Shown: positions 1 to 7,350 of the stretch, piece by piece
Position numbering within the stretch: position 1 is the first letter of the stretch
How the letters are laid out: every line of letters begins with the position of its first letter
Assembly: GCA_903854995.1 (NCBI GenBank)
Contig: CAINXS010000067.1
Coordinates: 1 to 54,017, forward strand
Origin: Candidatus Moraniibacteriota bacterium
GTDB lineage: Bacteria > Patescibacteriota > Minisyncoccia > Moranbacterales > UBA1568
DNA length: 54,017 bases
Reading direction: 5' to 3'
The notes under the pieces: generated by a model
Databases searched by the model: none
What the model was told of the DNA's origin: nothing
Seen by the model: the letters and a program-made list of their open reading frames with translations, nothing else
Position numbers and translations under genes: made by a program

Positions 1-114
1 AGACGGTGGAATATGTATTACAATGATTTGGAGCACTGCGGATTGAACGGAAAGAGTCCGAACGAATTTCTGAAAGAATTCGAATTAATAAATCCGCCAA
101 ATGTGTGTACTTAA
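1..114 (+). CDS. C-terminal fragment of an integrase-core (rve) transposase, 5' end outside window
   Basis: Frame 1 is open from the first base and ends at TAA (112-114), giving a 37-residue tail. It contains a W-N-M-Y-Y-N-D stretch followed by G-L-N-G-K-S-P-N-E-F-L. This resembles the end of IS481/IS3-type integrase-core transposases, where a W..YYN..RPH..L.G.TP.E.L pattern precedes the C-terminus. The catalytic DDE residues would lie upstream of the window, so activity cannot be judged. A 110-bp direct repeat begins 3 bases after the stop, which suggests that this edge is a remnant of mobile-element activity. The family assignment rests on one short motif. Confidence 0.55.
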   Translation, partial: RRWNMYYNDLEHCGLNGKSPNEFLKEFELINPPNVCT

Positions 115-116
115 AA

Positions 117-226
117 CATTCTGGCCTTGTGACCCGTTTCCGTTGTGTATGGGTCGGGACATTTTTTCGGGTAGGTATTTTTCGCAATGGACAAAAAGAA
201 GAAGCCGTCCTGGTTCGGGCGGCTTC
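117..226. repeat. 110-bp direct repeat, copy 1
   Basis: Nearly identical to 691-800 (offset 574), with mismatches at the G/A in gaccc(g/a)ttt and near the right edge. The unit holds two hairpins. GACCC...GGGTC followed by six T works as a plus-strand terminator after the transposase fragment. A second hairpin (200-227) serves the minus-strand gene at 250-600. Confidence 0.85.
131..167 (+). terminator. Terminator after the transposase fragment
   Basis: Stem GACCC (131-135) / GGGTC (151-155), then a run of six T at 162-167. In repeat copy 2 the same stem is extended to seven perfect pairs (705-711 / 723-729). Confidence 0.5.
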
Positions 227-227
227 T
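193..227 (-). terminator. Terminator of the minus-strand orphan gene
   Basis: Stem AGAAGCCG (200-207) pairs with CGGCTTCT (220-227). Read on the minus strand it is followed closely by five T (complement of A193-197). It lies 23 bases beyond the stop codon of the gene at 250-600. Confidence 0.7.
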
Positions 228-249
228 ACGGTTTGTGGGGCAGAGTGGT

Positions 250-600
250 TTAACTCTTTTTTTTGGCGGGTTTGTTCTCTGGTGGCGTGTCATTGATCTC
301 GATCAGTTCGTTTTTTTCGGGCTCCCTGACGAGCGGGACCCTGAACTGTGTATCGGACGCGATTTCCAGCACATTGTCGCAGAGGGGAGAAAGACCCTCT
401 TTTGATGTCGGCTCGGTGATCTGTTTCGATATCATTGGTGCTATTTTCAGTAAATGGTACTCAAACACCAATGTGGCATAGCCTGACGATTTACTATAGA
501 GTGTAAGCACGATCGGATTTCCGTTGAAGCCCAGATCTATCCTGGCACTTACGATCCGGTATTTCCCTTCAAGGGCGGACGGCTTTACTGTTTTCTTCAT
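250..600 (-). CDS. Hypothetical 116-aa protein with lysine-rich tail
   Basis: I do not recognise a family. The start at 600 is chosen because GAGGAG lies about 8 bases upstream on the minus strand, a real SD in a window where SDs are rare; the open frame extends further upstream without support. The protein begins MKKTVKPSALEGKY, has a beta-rich-looking middle (alternating I/V/L with polar residues) and ends in a P/E/K-rich tail closing KPAKKKS. There is no signal peptide or membrane segment. The gene is alone on its strand and bracketed by the two 110-bp repeats, the left one supplying its terminator. This arrangement suggests a duplicated or inserted cassette. Confidence 0.6.
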   Translation of the reverse strand: MKKTVKPSALEGKYRIVSARIDLGFNGNPIVLTLYSKSSGYATLVFEYHLLKIAPMISKQITEPTSKEGLSPLCDNVLEIASDTQFRVPLVREPEKNELIEINDTPPENKPAKKKS

Positions 601-690
601 GGAAGTGTCTCCTCGATATTTTTGATTGACGAATTGATAAAGAAAAACTGTTTCAGAGGAGGCTATCATCCCGCGAAGGGAAAGTCAAGG

Positions 691-800
691 CATTCTGGCC
701 TTGTGACCCATTTCCGTTGTGTATGGGTCGGGACATTTTTTCGGGTAGGTATTTTTCGCAATGGACAAAAAGAAGAAGCCGTCCTGGTTCGGGCGGCCTC
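691..800. repeat. 110-bp direct repeat, copy 2
   Basis: Second copy of the 117-226 unit, lying upstream of the orphan gene at 250-600. It keeps both hairpins, including the minus-strand terminator hairpin, although no minus-strand gene now precedes it. That fits loss of a neighbouring duplicate gene, or unequal recombination. No gene is apparent between 601 and 970 apart from this repeat and the promoter at 886-914. Confidence 0.85.
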
Positions 801-885
801 TCGTTTTGGTGTGATTTGTGGGAAAGAGGGTAGTCGAGCTTTCGGGAGCGGGGCATCGCCTCGTCCTTTCGCCTTTCCCGAATAC

Positions 886-914
886 TTGACTGAAGAGCGA
901 AAATATGCTATGTT
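886..914 (+). promoter_or_regulatory. Sigma70-type promoter for the 971-1615 gene
   Basis: TTGACT (886-891), 17-base spacer, TATGTT (909-914). Transcription would start near 921, leaving a leader of about 50 bases that contains the SD. Confidence 0.65.
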
Positions 915-970
915 TTCAGTCAGTTGCTCAAAAAATGAATATTTTTTCACCGAAGTTCAAAGGAGGAGTT

Positions 971-1615
971 ATGTTGATCTGTAGACGTGAAGTAAGGCCG
1001 AATGGTGTTATCATCGCCGTTGACCAGTACCCTTTTCTGAAGAGCGGTCTTCGGGGTATCTTTCCGGAAGGAACTGTTTCGGAGGATAGTTCGATTCCGA
1101 AGTATAGAGGAGTGGTTAATCACAAGAATCCCACGAAAACTATTCGCGAAATAGCGGAACAATTGGCGGGAAATATCTCCAGCCGTCATGCCGACCAAAT
1201 TGTCGTTTCTGTGGCAACGCTCGCATTGTATGCCGGTTTTTCTCTCGACGTCGTCTTGACGGACCCGGATGCACGTGATGATCTCGACGATCTGCGTGAG
1301 GAAGACACGTTTATACTTCTCATGGCTGTCACGGTCGTTGTTCCGGGATCCGACTCGATGACGAAGACTTTTCGGAGAAGGATGCTCATCGATATTCCGG
1401 AATCCTGCGATGACTTTGACTTGGAGTCTTTGAGCGACGCGGATTTCCGCTCTTCCTCGCCAGGTAAGCCGTTTACGGGATACTTTCGTAATTTGGTTCT
1501 TCAGATTTTGAGAGACGAAGAATATCTCCTGGAATCCGTAAGCTGTTTTGTGAAGGCTTGCTGTTTGCGAGAAGGAGCTAGACATCTGTTGCGTGAAAAC
1601 GCTGTCGTTGCGTGA
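971..1615 (+). CDS. Hypothetical 214-aa protein
   Basis: No family is recognised. The start at 971 is set by AAAGGAGGAG ending only a few bases before the ATG; the frame is open upstream but lacks a start signal. The protein has no signal peptide. It has two hydrophobic stretches (V-V-S-V-A-T-L-A-L-Y-A-G-F near residue 82 and L-L-M-A-V-T-V-V-V-P near residue 120) separated by an acidic D-rich loop. These look like buried strands or helices of a soluble fold rather than clear membrane spans. It has its own promoter and strong SD and lies in an accessory stretch beside a transposase remnant, so recent acquisition is plausible. Confidence 0.6.
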   Translation: MLICRREVRPNGVIIAVDQYPFLKSGLRGIFPEGTVSEDSSIPKYRGVVNHKNPTKTIREIAEQLAGNISSRHADQIVVSVATLALYAGFSLDVVLTDPDARDDLDDLREEDTFILLMAVTVVVPGSDSMTKTFRRRMLIDIPESCDDFDLESLSDADFRSSSPGKPFTGYFRNLVLQILRDEEYLLESVSCFVKACCLREGARHLLRENAVVA

Positions 1616-1743
1616 TGGAAAGTCGTGAGTCGTTTCGATTATGGCCGCGCATCATGCTTATATGGTGCCGGCCGCTTTTATTTTCTTCTCCGGAGCTGTC
1701 ATTCTACGCTTCGCCATAGACGGGTCTTGTAAGGTGAGACTGG

Positions 1744-1764
1744 ATTCCGGATCAAGTCCGGAAT
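1744..1764. repeat. Small palindromic repeat (8-bp perfect stem)
   Basis: ATTCCGGA / TCCGGAAT with a 5-base loop TCAAG, flanked by tgg and gac. This tggattccgg...ccggaatgac form resembles widely dispersed bacterial intergenic palindromes. It may also act as a weak terminator region between 1616 and 1880. Confidence 0.5.
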
Positions 1765-1879
1765 GACAAGTCAGGGATACCATATGGTTTACAGAGGATT
1801 TTCATCTCCTTGACTTTCCGGCGGCTCGCGGGTAGGAAGGAGGAAAGAGAAAAAAGAAGATGCCGACCGCGGGGCTTCC

Positions 1880-2416
1880 GTGGGAACCAAACCGTTCATT
1901 ATCATGTGGGTTTTGCAAGAAGGCATTTCCCCCGTAGTCGCCATAACGTTGCGGGATGTCATGAATCTCCTGCTCCGGGAACGATGTTTCGACGGATGGC
2001 GTTCCGCGGAGCTCGGGAAACTGTTCGAGATGATAACCGGAGAAGAAGAGGTCATTGCAAAGTATGGGGACGAGGTCGCGAAGATGATAGCGAATTACGT
2101 CCTCCTCTGTCTCCCGGATCTTCCCGGTATGGTTCCTTTGATGGAGGACCCGATCGAAGCGATCGCCTATATCCGCAGGAATTCGCGCGATCGGAATGAT
2201 GCCTATGAGGATGCGTGGAACCGGTTTGGCACGGCGATCAGTGCGCTTGAGGCCGGTTTCGGAAAGATTTTCCTGATTCCGAAGACGCAACTGGTGTTCG
2301 AAGAGTCGGATGGGAACGACGCTTCGGATCGGCCGGATAATGACGTTCGGTGGAAAGGGCCTGAAGACGGCCCGGACGATACGTCATGTCTCGGTGGTGC
2401 GGGAGTGCCCGTATGA
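1880..2416 (+). CDS. Hypothetical protein, about 178 aa, start uncertain
   Basis: No family is recognised. The frame is coding-like: helical, with E/K/R/L-rich segments such as F-E-M-I-T-G-E-E-E-V-I-A-K-Y-G near residues 50-64, and an acidic, disordered C-terminus (D/G/P-rich, last 35 residues). The listed GTG at 1880 is the first start in frame; ATG 1904 is the alternative. A GGAAGGAGG-like SD at about 1835-1845 is too far upstream of either and better matches ATG 1860, which is out of frame and stops soon. Either the start is unusual or there is a small frameshift here. A terminator follows at 2435. Confidence 0.45.
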   Translation: MGTKPFIIMWVLQEGISPVVAITLRDVMNLLLRERCFDGWRSAELGKLFEMITGEEEVIAKYGDEVAKMIANYVLLCLPDLPGMVPLMEDPIEAIAYIRRNSRDRNDAYEDAWNRFGTAISALEAGFGKIFLIPKTQLVFEESDGNDASDRPDNDVRWKGPEDGPDDTSCLGGAGVPV

Positions 2417-2434
2417 ATATCATTGAGAGGAATG

Positions 2435-2468
2435 GCCCGTCGCGGATGTGACGGGCTCTTTGTTTTTT
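2435..2468 (+). terminator. Rho-independent terminator
   Basis: GCCCGTC (2435-2441) / GACGGGC (2450-2456), then a T-rich tract. It separates the hypothetical gene from ftsK. Confidence 0.75.
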
Positions 2469-2524
2469 GAAAAATGTGACCTGAAAGGTATCCCGTCCGG
2501 GCGGTCGCGCGAAAAGGCGGAAAA

Positions 2525-2533
2525 TGCTATACT
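2525..2533 (+). promoter_or_regulatory. Extended -10 promoter of ftsK
   Basis: TGC-TATACT is an extended -10 element. No convincing -35 is visible. The predicted leader is about 64 bases without an SD. Confidence 0.5.
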
Positions 2534-2602
2534 CGGGTTAATTGCGGAACCGGGAATAATCCGTTCCCGGAGTGTCGTCGTGATACGTTCAATCATCTCG
2601 AT

Positions 2603-5008
2603 ATGGGAAGGAAACAACAGGAAGAGAGACCGAGGAGGGGCCGACCGAGAAAGGAAGCCGAAGAAGAAACGTCTGAGGCGAAATCGGGATGGGGAGATGC
2701 ACTCGGAGGGGATGCGAAGCGGAGTATCGCGGCGATTTTCCTGGTGGCGTTTTCCATCCTGTTCCTCTTCGCGTTTTTCGGTGCCGGAAGCAGGCTTGGA
2801 GGTTGGCTGGACAGCGGCGTGGGGGCGCTTTTCGGTTGGGGAAAGTGGCTCTTTCCTCTTCTGCTTCTCGTCTCCGCGGTCTTTCTCCTGAGACGCCGGA
2901 CGACGACCCTTTCGGATGTCGTGAAATTCATCGGACTCGGAATCGTGTTTTTTTCCGTTCTCGGTTTTTTCCATCTGTTTCTCGGCGATTCCGCCAAGGA
3001 AATGCTTTCCTTCGCGAAGAAGGGATCGGGAGGCGGGTATGTCGGGTACGGCATCGCCGCGTTCCTGTTCACGTTCACGGGGCGTGCCGCCGCCGCGGTC
3101 ATTCTTGCGGCCCTGCTTTCGTCCGGTGTCGTGGCCGCATTCAACGTTTCGCTGATCCATTTCCTGTCATTTATCAAGGGAAAACTGTCCGATATGCGGA
3201 GGCCTCGCGGTGTCGACGAATCAGTCGTGGACGAGGCTCCTCGGGATCCGGCTCCGGAAGTAGAGATTCCTTGTGCGGCGCCGGATCCGTTACCGGCCAT
3301 CGCTGAGGGATACGGCAACATAGGGACGATAGATTTTCCCGAAGATCGTCCGGAGGGGATCGAACCGGAAGAGGAAGCCGACGAAGAAGAGCCGGAGATG
3401 CCGGCGCCGAAGAAACGACGGAAAAGTACAGTATCCGTATGGCGCCAGCCCGACCCGGATTTTTTCCGTGGAAAGAGCGGACAGGCCGACTCGGGAGACC
3501 TCGAGCGGACGAAGCAGATAATCCAGAGCACGTTGAAATATTTCAACATATCGGGAGAGATGGGGGAGACGACCGTCGGTCCGACGGTGACCCAGTATAC
3601 GTTCAGTCCGGCGTTCGGGACCAAGCTTTCGAAGATAGTCGGATTGTCGAACGACCTCGCGCTCGCGCTCGCCAAGCACCCGATCCGCATCGAGGCCCCG
3701 ATTCCGAACAAGTCTTTGGTCGGCATCGAGGTTCCGAACACCAAGCAGGCGAGTGTCCGCATGCGGGACATCCTGGAGAGCGCCGCGTACGACGCCCGGA
3801 AGTCGAACCTGTCGTTCGTGCTCGGGGAATCCGTCTCGGGAGACTTCGAGATCGCGGATCTCGAATCCATGCCGCACCTTCTCATCGCCGGGCGTACGGG
3901 ATCCGGGAAAAGCGTCTGTATCAACTCGGTCATTCTCTCGCTTCTTTATCAGAATTCACCGGAAGAGCTTCAGCTCATACTTATCGACCCGAAACGCGTC
4001 GAGCTCTCGCTGTATAACGGGATACCGCATCTGAAAAGCGGCCGGGTGATAACGGATTCGAAGCATGTCGTGAACGCGCTCAAGTATGCCATCGGAGAGA
4101 TGGAGAAACGGTTGCGTATATTCGAATCGGTACGGGTGCGCGATCTGGCATCCTATCGCGAAAAGGAACGCCGGGGCGAAACGTACGTAGACAAGAACGG
4201 ACCCGACGGGCGGCCGCGTACGATGCCCTTGGAGCCGCTTCCGTATATCGTCATCGTCATCGACGAGATGGCGGATCTTATGATGTCGCATGGCAAGGAA
4301 GTGGAAGGGGCGATCGTCCGGCTCGCGCAGATGTCCCGGGCGGCCGGCATACATCTCGTCCTGGCGACGCAGAAACCGGTAGCGGACGTCGTTACCGGCC
4401 TCATCAAGTCGAACATTCCCGGAAAGATCGCATTCGCGGTCTCGAACCAGATGGACTCGCGCATCATCCTCGATACGGGCGGCGCGGAAAAACTCATCGG
4501 CAAGGGGGATATGCTGTATGCGCCCCCGGAATCGTCCCAGCCGAAACGAATCCAGGGCGTATATGTCGACGACCGGGAAGTGAAGGATGTCGTGAAATTT
4601 TTCATCGATCAGAAAAAGGATCTCGGTGAGGAGAACCTGGACGAGGATTTCGACGGAGGCGAGCGGGAGGAGGGTGTCGGCGATCCGTTCTCTTCCGGTG
4701 ATGTCGATTTTACGGCATCGGCGGACGATCCGAACGACCTGGATGACAAATACGGCGAAGCCCGGCAGCTTGTCATCGAATCGGGACGGGCCGCGACGAC
4801 GTTTCTGCAGAGACGCCTGTCCGTCGGGTATGGTCGCGCCGCGAAACTCCTCGATCTGCTTGAGGAGAACGGCGTTGTCGGCCCGCCGGAAGGCGCGAAC
4901 AAGGGACGCCCGGTCCTTATCGGCAAGTTTGCGGGTCGTGAGGACATTCCCGAGTATGAAGATCCTATGGCGGACCAGTCGGCCCGGGACAAATGGCAGG
5001 TCGAATGA
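2603..5008 (+). CDS. ftsK: DNA translocase FtsK/SpoIIIE family, 801 aa
   Basis: Septum-anchored ATPase that pumps chromosomal DNA during division. The N-terminus is basic, followed by four hydrophobic spans (about 42-61, 81-97, 105-126 and 148-185). An acidic/proline linker leads to the RecA-like motor, with Walker A G-R-T-G-S-G-K-S near residue 430 and Walker B I-V-I-D-E-M-A-D near 550. The last ~70 residues form a winged-helix gamma domain (R-A-A-T-T-F-L-Q-R-R-L...G-R-A-A-K-L-L-D). The length is normal for the family. There is no SD before ATG 2603. Its own promoter precedes it and a terminator follows, so it is probably monocistronic. Confidence 0.95.
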   Translation: MGRKQQEERPRRGRPRKEAEEETSEAKSGWGDALGGDAKRSIAAIFLVAFSILFLFAFFGAGSRLGGWLDSGVGALFGWGKWLFPLLLLVSAVFLLRRRTTTLSDVVKFIGLGIVFFSVLGFFHLFLGDSAKEMLSFAKKGSGGGYVGYGIAAFLFTFTGRAAAAVILAALLSSGVVAAFNVSLIHFLSFIKGKLSDMRRPRGVDESVVDEAPRDPAPEVEIPCAAPDPLPAIAEGYGNIGTIDFPEDRPEGIEPEEEADEEEPEMPAPKKRRKSTVSVWRQPDPDFFRGKSGQADSGDLERTKQIIQSTLKYFNISGEMGETTVGPTVTQYTFSPAFGTKLSKIVGLSNDLALALAKHPIRIEAPIPNKSLVGIEVPNTKQASVRMRDILESAAYDARKSNLSFVLGESVSGDFEIADLESMPHLLIAGRTGSGKSVCINSVILSLLYQNSPEELQLILIDPKRVELSLYNGIPHLKSGRVITDSKHVVNALKYAIGEMEKRLRIFESVRVRDLASYREKERRGETYVDKNGPDGRPRTMPLEPLPYIVIVIDEMADLMMSHGKEVEGAIVRLAQMSRAAGIHLVLATQKPVADVVTGLIKSNIPGKIAFAVSNQMDSRIILDTGGAEKLIGKGDMLYAPPESSQPKRIQGVYVDDREVKDVVKFFIDQKKDLGEENLDEDFDGGEREEGVGDPFSSGDVDFTASADDPNDLDDKYGEARQLVIESGRAATTFLQRRLSVGYGRAAKLLDLLEENGVVGPPEGANKGRPVLIGKFAGREDIPEYEDPMADQSARDKWQVE

Positions 5009-5080
5009 TACGAACGGGAAGTCTCATGGCCCGGGGCGTGTTCGGGAGGAGGGAACGGATCATGATGCGTTGAGCCGGAT

Positions 5081-5110
5081 AAGCCGTCGACATGGGTCGG
5101 CGGCTTTTTA
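5081..5110 (+). terminator. Terminator after ftsK
   Basis: AAGCCG (5081-5086) with CGAC, paired to GTCG and CGGCTT (5096-5106), then five T. An outer CCGGAT/ATCCGG pair surrounds it. Confidence 0.8.
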
Positions 5111-5161
5111 TCCGGGCGGTTTCCGGTAAGATAAGGCGATTTGCTTCTATTTACACATCCT

Positions 5162-5189
5162 TTGCCCTTCGATTCGGACGTGCTAAAAT
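5162..5189 (+). promoter_or_regulatory. Promoter giving a leaderless rodZ-like mRNA
   Basis: TTGCCC (5162-5167), 16-base spacer, TAAAAT (5184-5189). Only six bases separate the -10 from ATG 5196, so the predicted start of transcription coincides with the start codon. Confidence 0.55.
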
Positions 5190-5195
5190 GAGGGC

Positions 5196-6173
5196 ATGAC
5201 AGCGGCAAATTTCACCAGAAAACGGGTCGGTTCGCTCACGCTCGGGGAGAAGCTTCGAAAGGTCAGGAACGACAATCGGATCAGTCTCGCGGAGGTTTCG
5301 CGCGCCACGAAAATACAGGTGAAGTATCTCGAGGCGCTCGAAGCCGGAGCGTATGAGAAGCTTCCACCGGAGGTGTATGTGCGCGGGTTTCTTCGGGGGT
5401 ATGCCGCACATCTGGGTATTCCCGAGGATGCGATACTGAGGTTGTACGAACGTGAGCGGAGCATACGGAAGAATCTCGGGAAGACGGAGGCGCCGGCCCG
5501 TTTTCAACTCGGAGGCGGGATGCCGATCCGCATACCGCTTTCCCCGCGCGGCGTCGTCGTGTCCGTGATCGCTCTTGTCATAGTCGGTTTCTTCTCGTAT
5601 CTTTTCTTCGAGTTCCGTTCCTTCGTTTCCGAACCGCGTCTGGTTATCCTTTCGCCGTCGGACGGAGATACGGTAGCGGAGGCGGAAGTGCTCGTTCGGG
5701 GAGAGACGGACCCCCGGGCGGAGGTCCGTATCAACGGCGAAGGGACGACCGTCGATGAGCGTGGAGCGTTTTCCGAGGGGCTGTCGCTCGATTCCGGACT
5801 CAACGTGATCACGATCTCGTCCACGAACCGATTCGGTAAGACGCGGGAACGGACGGTTTCGGTGAACGCCGCACTTCCCGAGCGTACCGACGAGGGCGGC
5901 GCATTGATGGATCCGACACCGCCACCGACGGTGCACGTGACGCTTCGGACGGTCCGGTCGACCTCGGTTTCGGTCGGTGTCGACGGCGTGACCGTGTGGA
6001 GCGGGAAACTCCCGGTCGGCGAGGAAAAGACGTTCGATGCGCGGGAGCGGGTCGAAGTGTCGTCCGATGAAGGAAACGCGGTCATGATCCGTGAGGGTGA
6101 TACGACAGAGGCGGCCCTTTCGGGTGATGCCCGTCCGGCGATGGCGGTCTTCGGATCGGACGGAAGAAAGTGA
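5196..6173 (+). CDS. RodZ-like membrane protein with cytoplasmic HTH domain, 325 aa
   Basis: Residues ~14-90 form an HTH_25/RodZ-type helix-turn-helix (S-L-A-E-V-S-R-A-T-K-I...Y-L-E-A-L-E, then V-Y-V-R-G-F-L-R-G-Y-A). One membrane span follows at ~119-140 (V-V-V-S-V-I-A-L-V-I-V-G-F-F). The exterior part begins I-L-S-P-S-D-G-D and resembles a bacterial Ig-like fold, followed by a Pro/Thr-rich C-terminal domain. RodZ proteins link MreB to the wall-synthesis machinery, but MreB is not in this window, so the role is inferred from architecture. It lies just upstream of recA with a 44-base gap and no terminator, so co-transcription is likely. Confidence 0.75.
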   Translation: MTAANFTRKRVGSLTLGEKLRKVRNDNRISLAEVSRATKIQVKYLEALEAGAYEKLPPEVYVRGFLRGYAAHLGIPEDAILRLYERERSIRKNLGKTEAPARFQLGGGMPIRIPLSPRGVVVSVIALVIVGFFSYLFFEFRSFVSEPRLVILSPSDGDTVAEAEVLVRGETDPRAEVRINGEGTTVDERGAFSEGLSLDSGLNVITISSTNRFGKTRERTVSVNAALPERTDEGGALMDPTPPPTVHVTLRTVRSTSVSVGVDGVTVWSGKLPVGEEKTFDARERVEVSSDEGNAVMIREGDTTEAALSGDARPAMAVFGSDGRK

Positions 6174-6217
6174 ACGAATCGTTTCAAGAGGAAAGCTAAT
6201 CATCGAACAGAAGACAT

Positions 6218-7252
6218 ATGGCGACAAAAGACGTGAACGCGAAGCAGGAGAAGCGTGGCGGCAAGGACGGTTTGGATGCGGTGATGGGGACGATCAAGGA
6301 GAAATTCGGGGACGAGATGATCATGAAACTCGGCGAGGTCCGGAAGGTGGACATCGAGGCGATTCCGACGGGATCGATATCCCTCGACCTGGCTCTCGGT
6401 ATCGGAGGCGTTCCCCGCGGTCGGGTGATAGAGGTGTATGGACCGGAATCTTCCGGAAAGACGACCTTGGCGCTGCATATCATCGCGAATGCCCAGCGGA
6501 TGGGAGGCACGGCCGCCTTCATCGACGCGGAGCATGCGCTTGATCCGGAATACGCCAAGAAGCTCGGTGTGAAGACGGCGGACCTGCTTATCTCGCAGCC
6601 GGACGCCGGCGAACAGGCGCTCGACATCGTTGAGACGCTCGTCCGCTCGAACGCGCTCGACGTGATCGTCGTCGACTCCGTCGCGGCGCTCGTGCCTCGG
6701 GCGGAAATCGAGGGGGAGATGGGTGACCAGCATGTGGGACGGCAGGCGAGACTCATGTCCCAGGCGCTTCGGAAACTTACGCCGATCATGGCGAAATCGA
6801 ATACCGTGGTCATCTTCATCAATCAGCTCCGCATGAAGATCGGTGTCATGTTCGGCAACCCGGAAACGACGACCGGCGGTCAGGCGCTCAAGTTCTATTC
6901 CTCGGTTCGGATCGAGGTCCGACGCGCGGCGCAGATCAAGAAGGGCGAGGAAGTGGTCGGCAACCGCGTAAAGGTCAAAGTCGTGAAGAACAAGGTCGCT
7001 CCGCCGTTTAGGACGACCGAGTTCGACATCATGTACAACGAGGGGGTCTCGGCATCCGGCGACCTGTTGGATACGGGAGTCCGTCTGGAGATCATCAAGA
7101 AATCGGGCAATTCATATCTCTTCGGGGAAACGAAACTCGGTGTCGGTCGCGAGGCGGCCAAGGCGTTCCTCAAGGAAAATCCGAAAGTCTCCGAGGGAAT
7201 CGGTAAGGCCATCATGAAGCGGGCAAAGGAAGACGCCGCCGCGCTCCTGTAG
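6218..7252 (+). CDS. recA: Recombinase RecA, 344 aa
   Basis: DNA-dependent ATPase that forms filaments on single-stranded DNA for homologous recombination and SOS induction. Walker A G-P-E-S-S-G-K-T is at residues ~75-82. [12 protein letters not shown] and the L2-region sequence [22 protein letters not shown] are intact. The length is typical, with a slightly Lys/Gly-rich N-terminus. It follows the rodZ-like gene closely. No LexA-type operator was recognised. A strong terminator lies 18 bases downstream. Confidence 0.98.
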   Translation: MATKDVNAKQEKRGGKDGLDAVMGTIKEKFGDEMIMKLGEVRKVDIEAIPTGSISLDLALGIGGVPRGRVIEVYGPESSGKTTLALHIIANAQRMGGTAAFIDAEHALDPEYAKKLGVKTADLLISQPDAGEQALDIVETLVRSNALDVIVVDSVAALVPRAEIEGEMGDQHVGRQARLMSQALRKLTPIMAKSNTVVIFINQLRMKIGVMFGNPETTTGGQALKFYSSVRIEVRRAAQIKKGEEVVGNRVKVKVVKNKVAPPFRTTEFDIMYNEGVSASGDLLDTGVRLEIIKKSGNSYLFGETKLGVGREAAKAFLKENPKVSEGIGKAIMKRAKEDAAALL

Positions 7253-7270
7253 CCTCGGACTCATTCGCGA

Positions 7271-7304
7271 AAGGACCGTCCGGATCATCGGGCGGTCCTT
7301 TTTT
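7271..7304 (+). terminator. Terminator after recA
   Basis: AAGGACCG (7271-7278) / CGGTCCTT (7293-7300) with a six-T run ending at 7304. Confidence 0.85.
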
Positions 7305-7335
7305 GTCGGTCATCCTACCGTCCGGTTCATATCCG

Positions 7336-7344
7336 TGGTATGAT
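7336..7344 (+). promoter_or_regulatory. Extended -10 promoter giving a leaderless mRNA
   Basis: TGG-TATGAT (TATGAT 7339-7344) ends six bases before ATG 7351, so transcription should begin at or next to the start codon. This is the second such case after the rodZ-like gene. Confidence 0.5.
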
Positions 7345-7350
7345 ATGGCT

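Noticed and set aside
622-984. 120-codon plus-strand frame across repeat copy 2
   Set aside because: It consists largely of the repeat and its hairpins, with no SD; the same repeat at 117 gives a different frame.
2603-5008. Reassignment of TGA, as in some CPR lineages
   Set aside because: ftsK, ftsA, hisS and other genes stop at TGA in the expected place, and no in-frame TGA interrupts a conserved gene.
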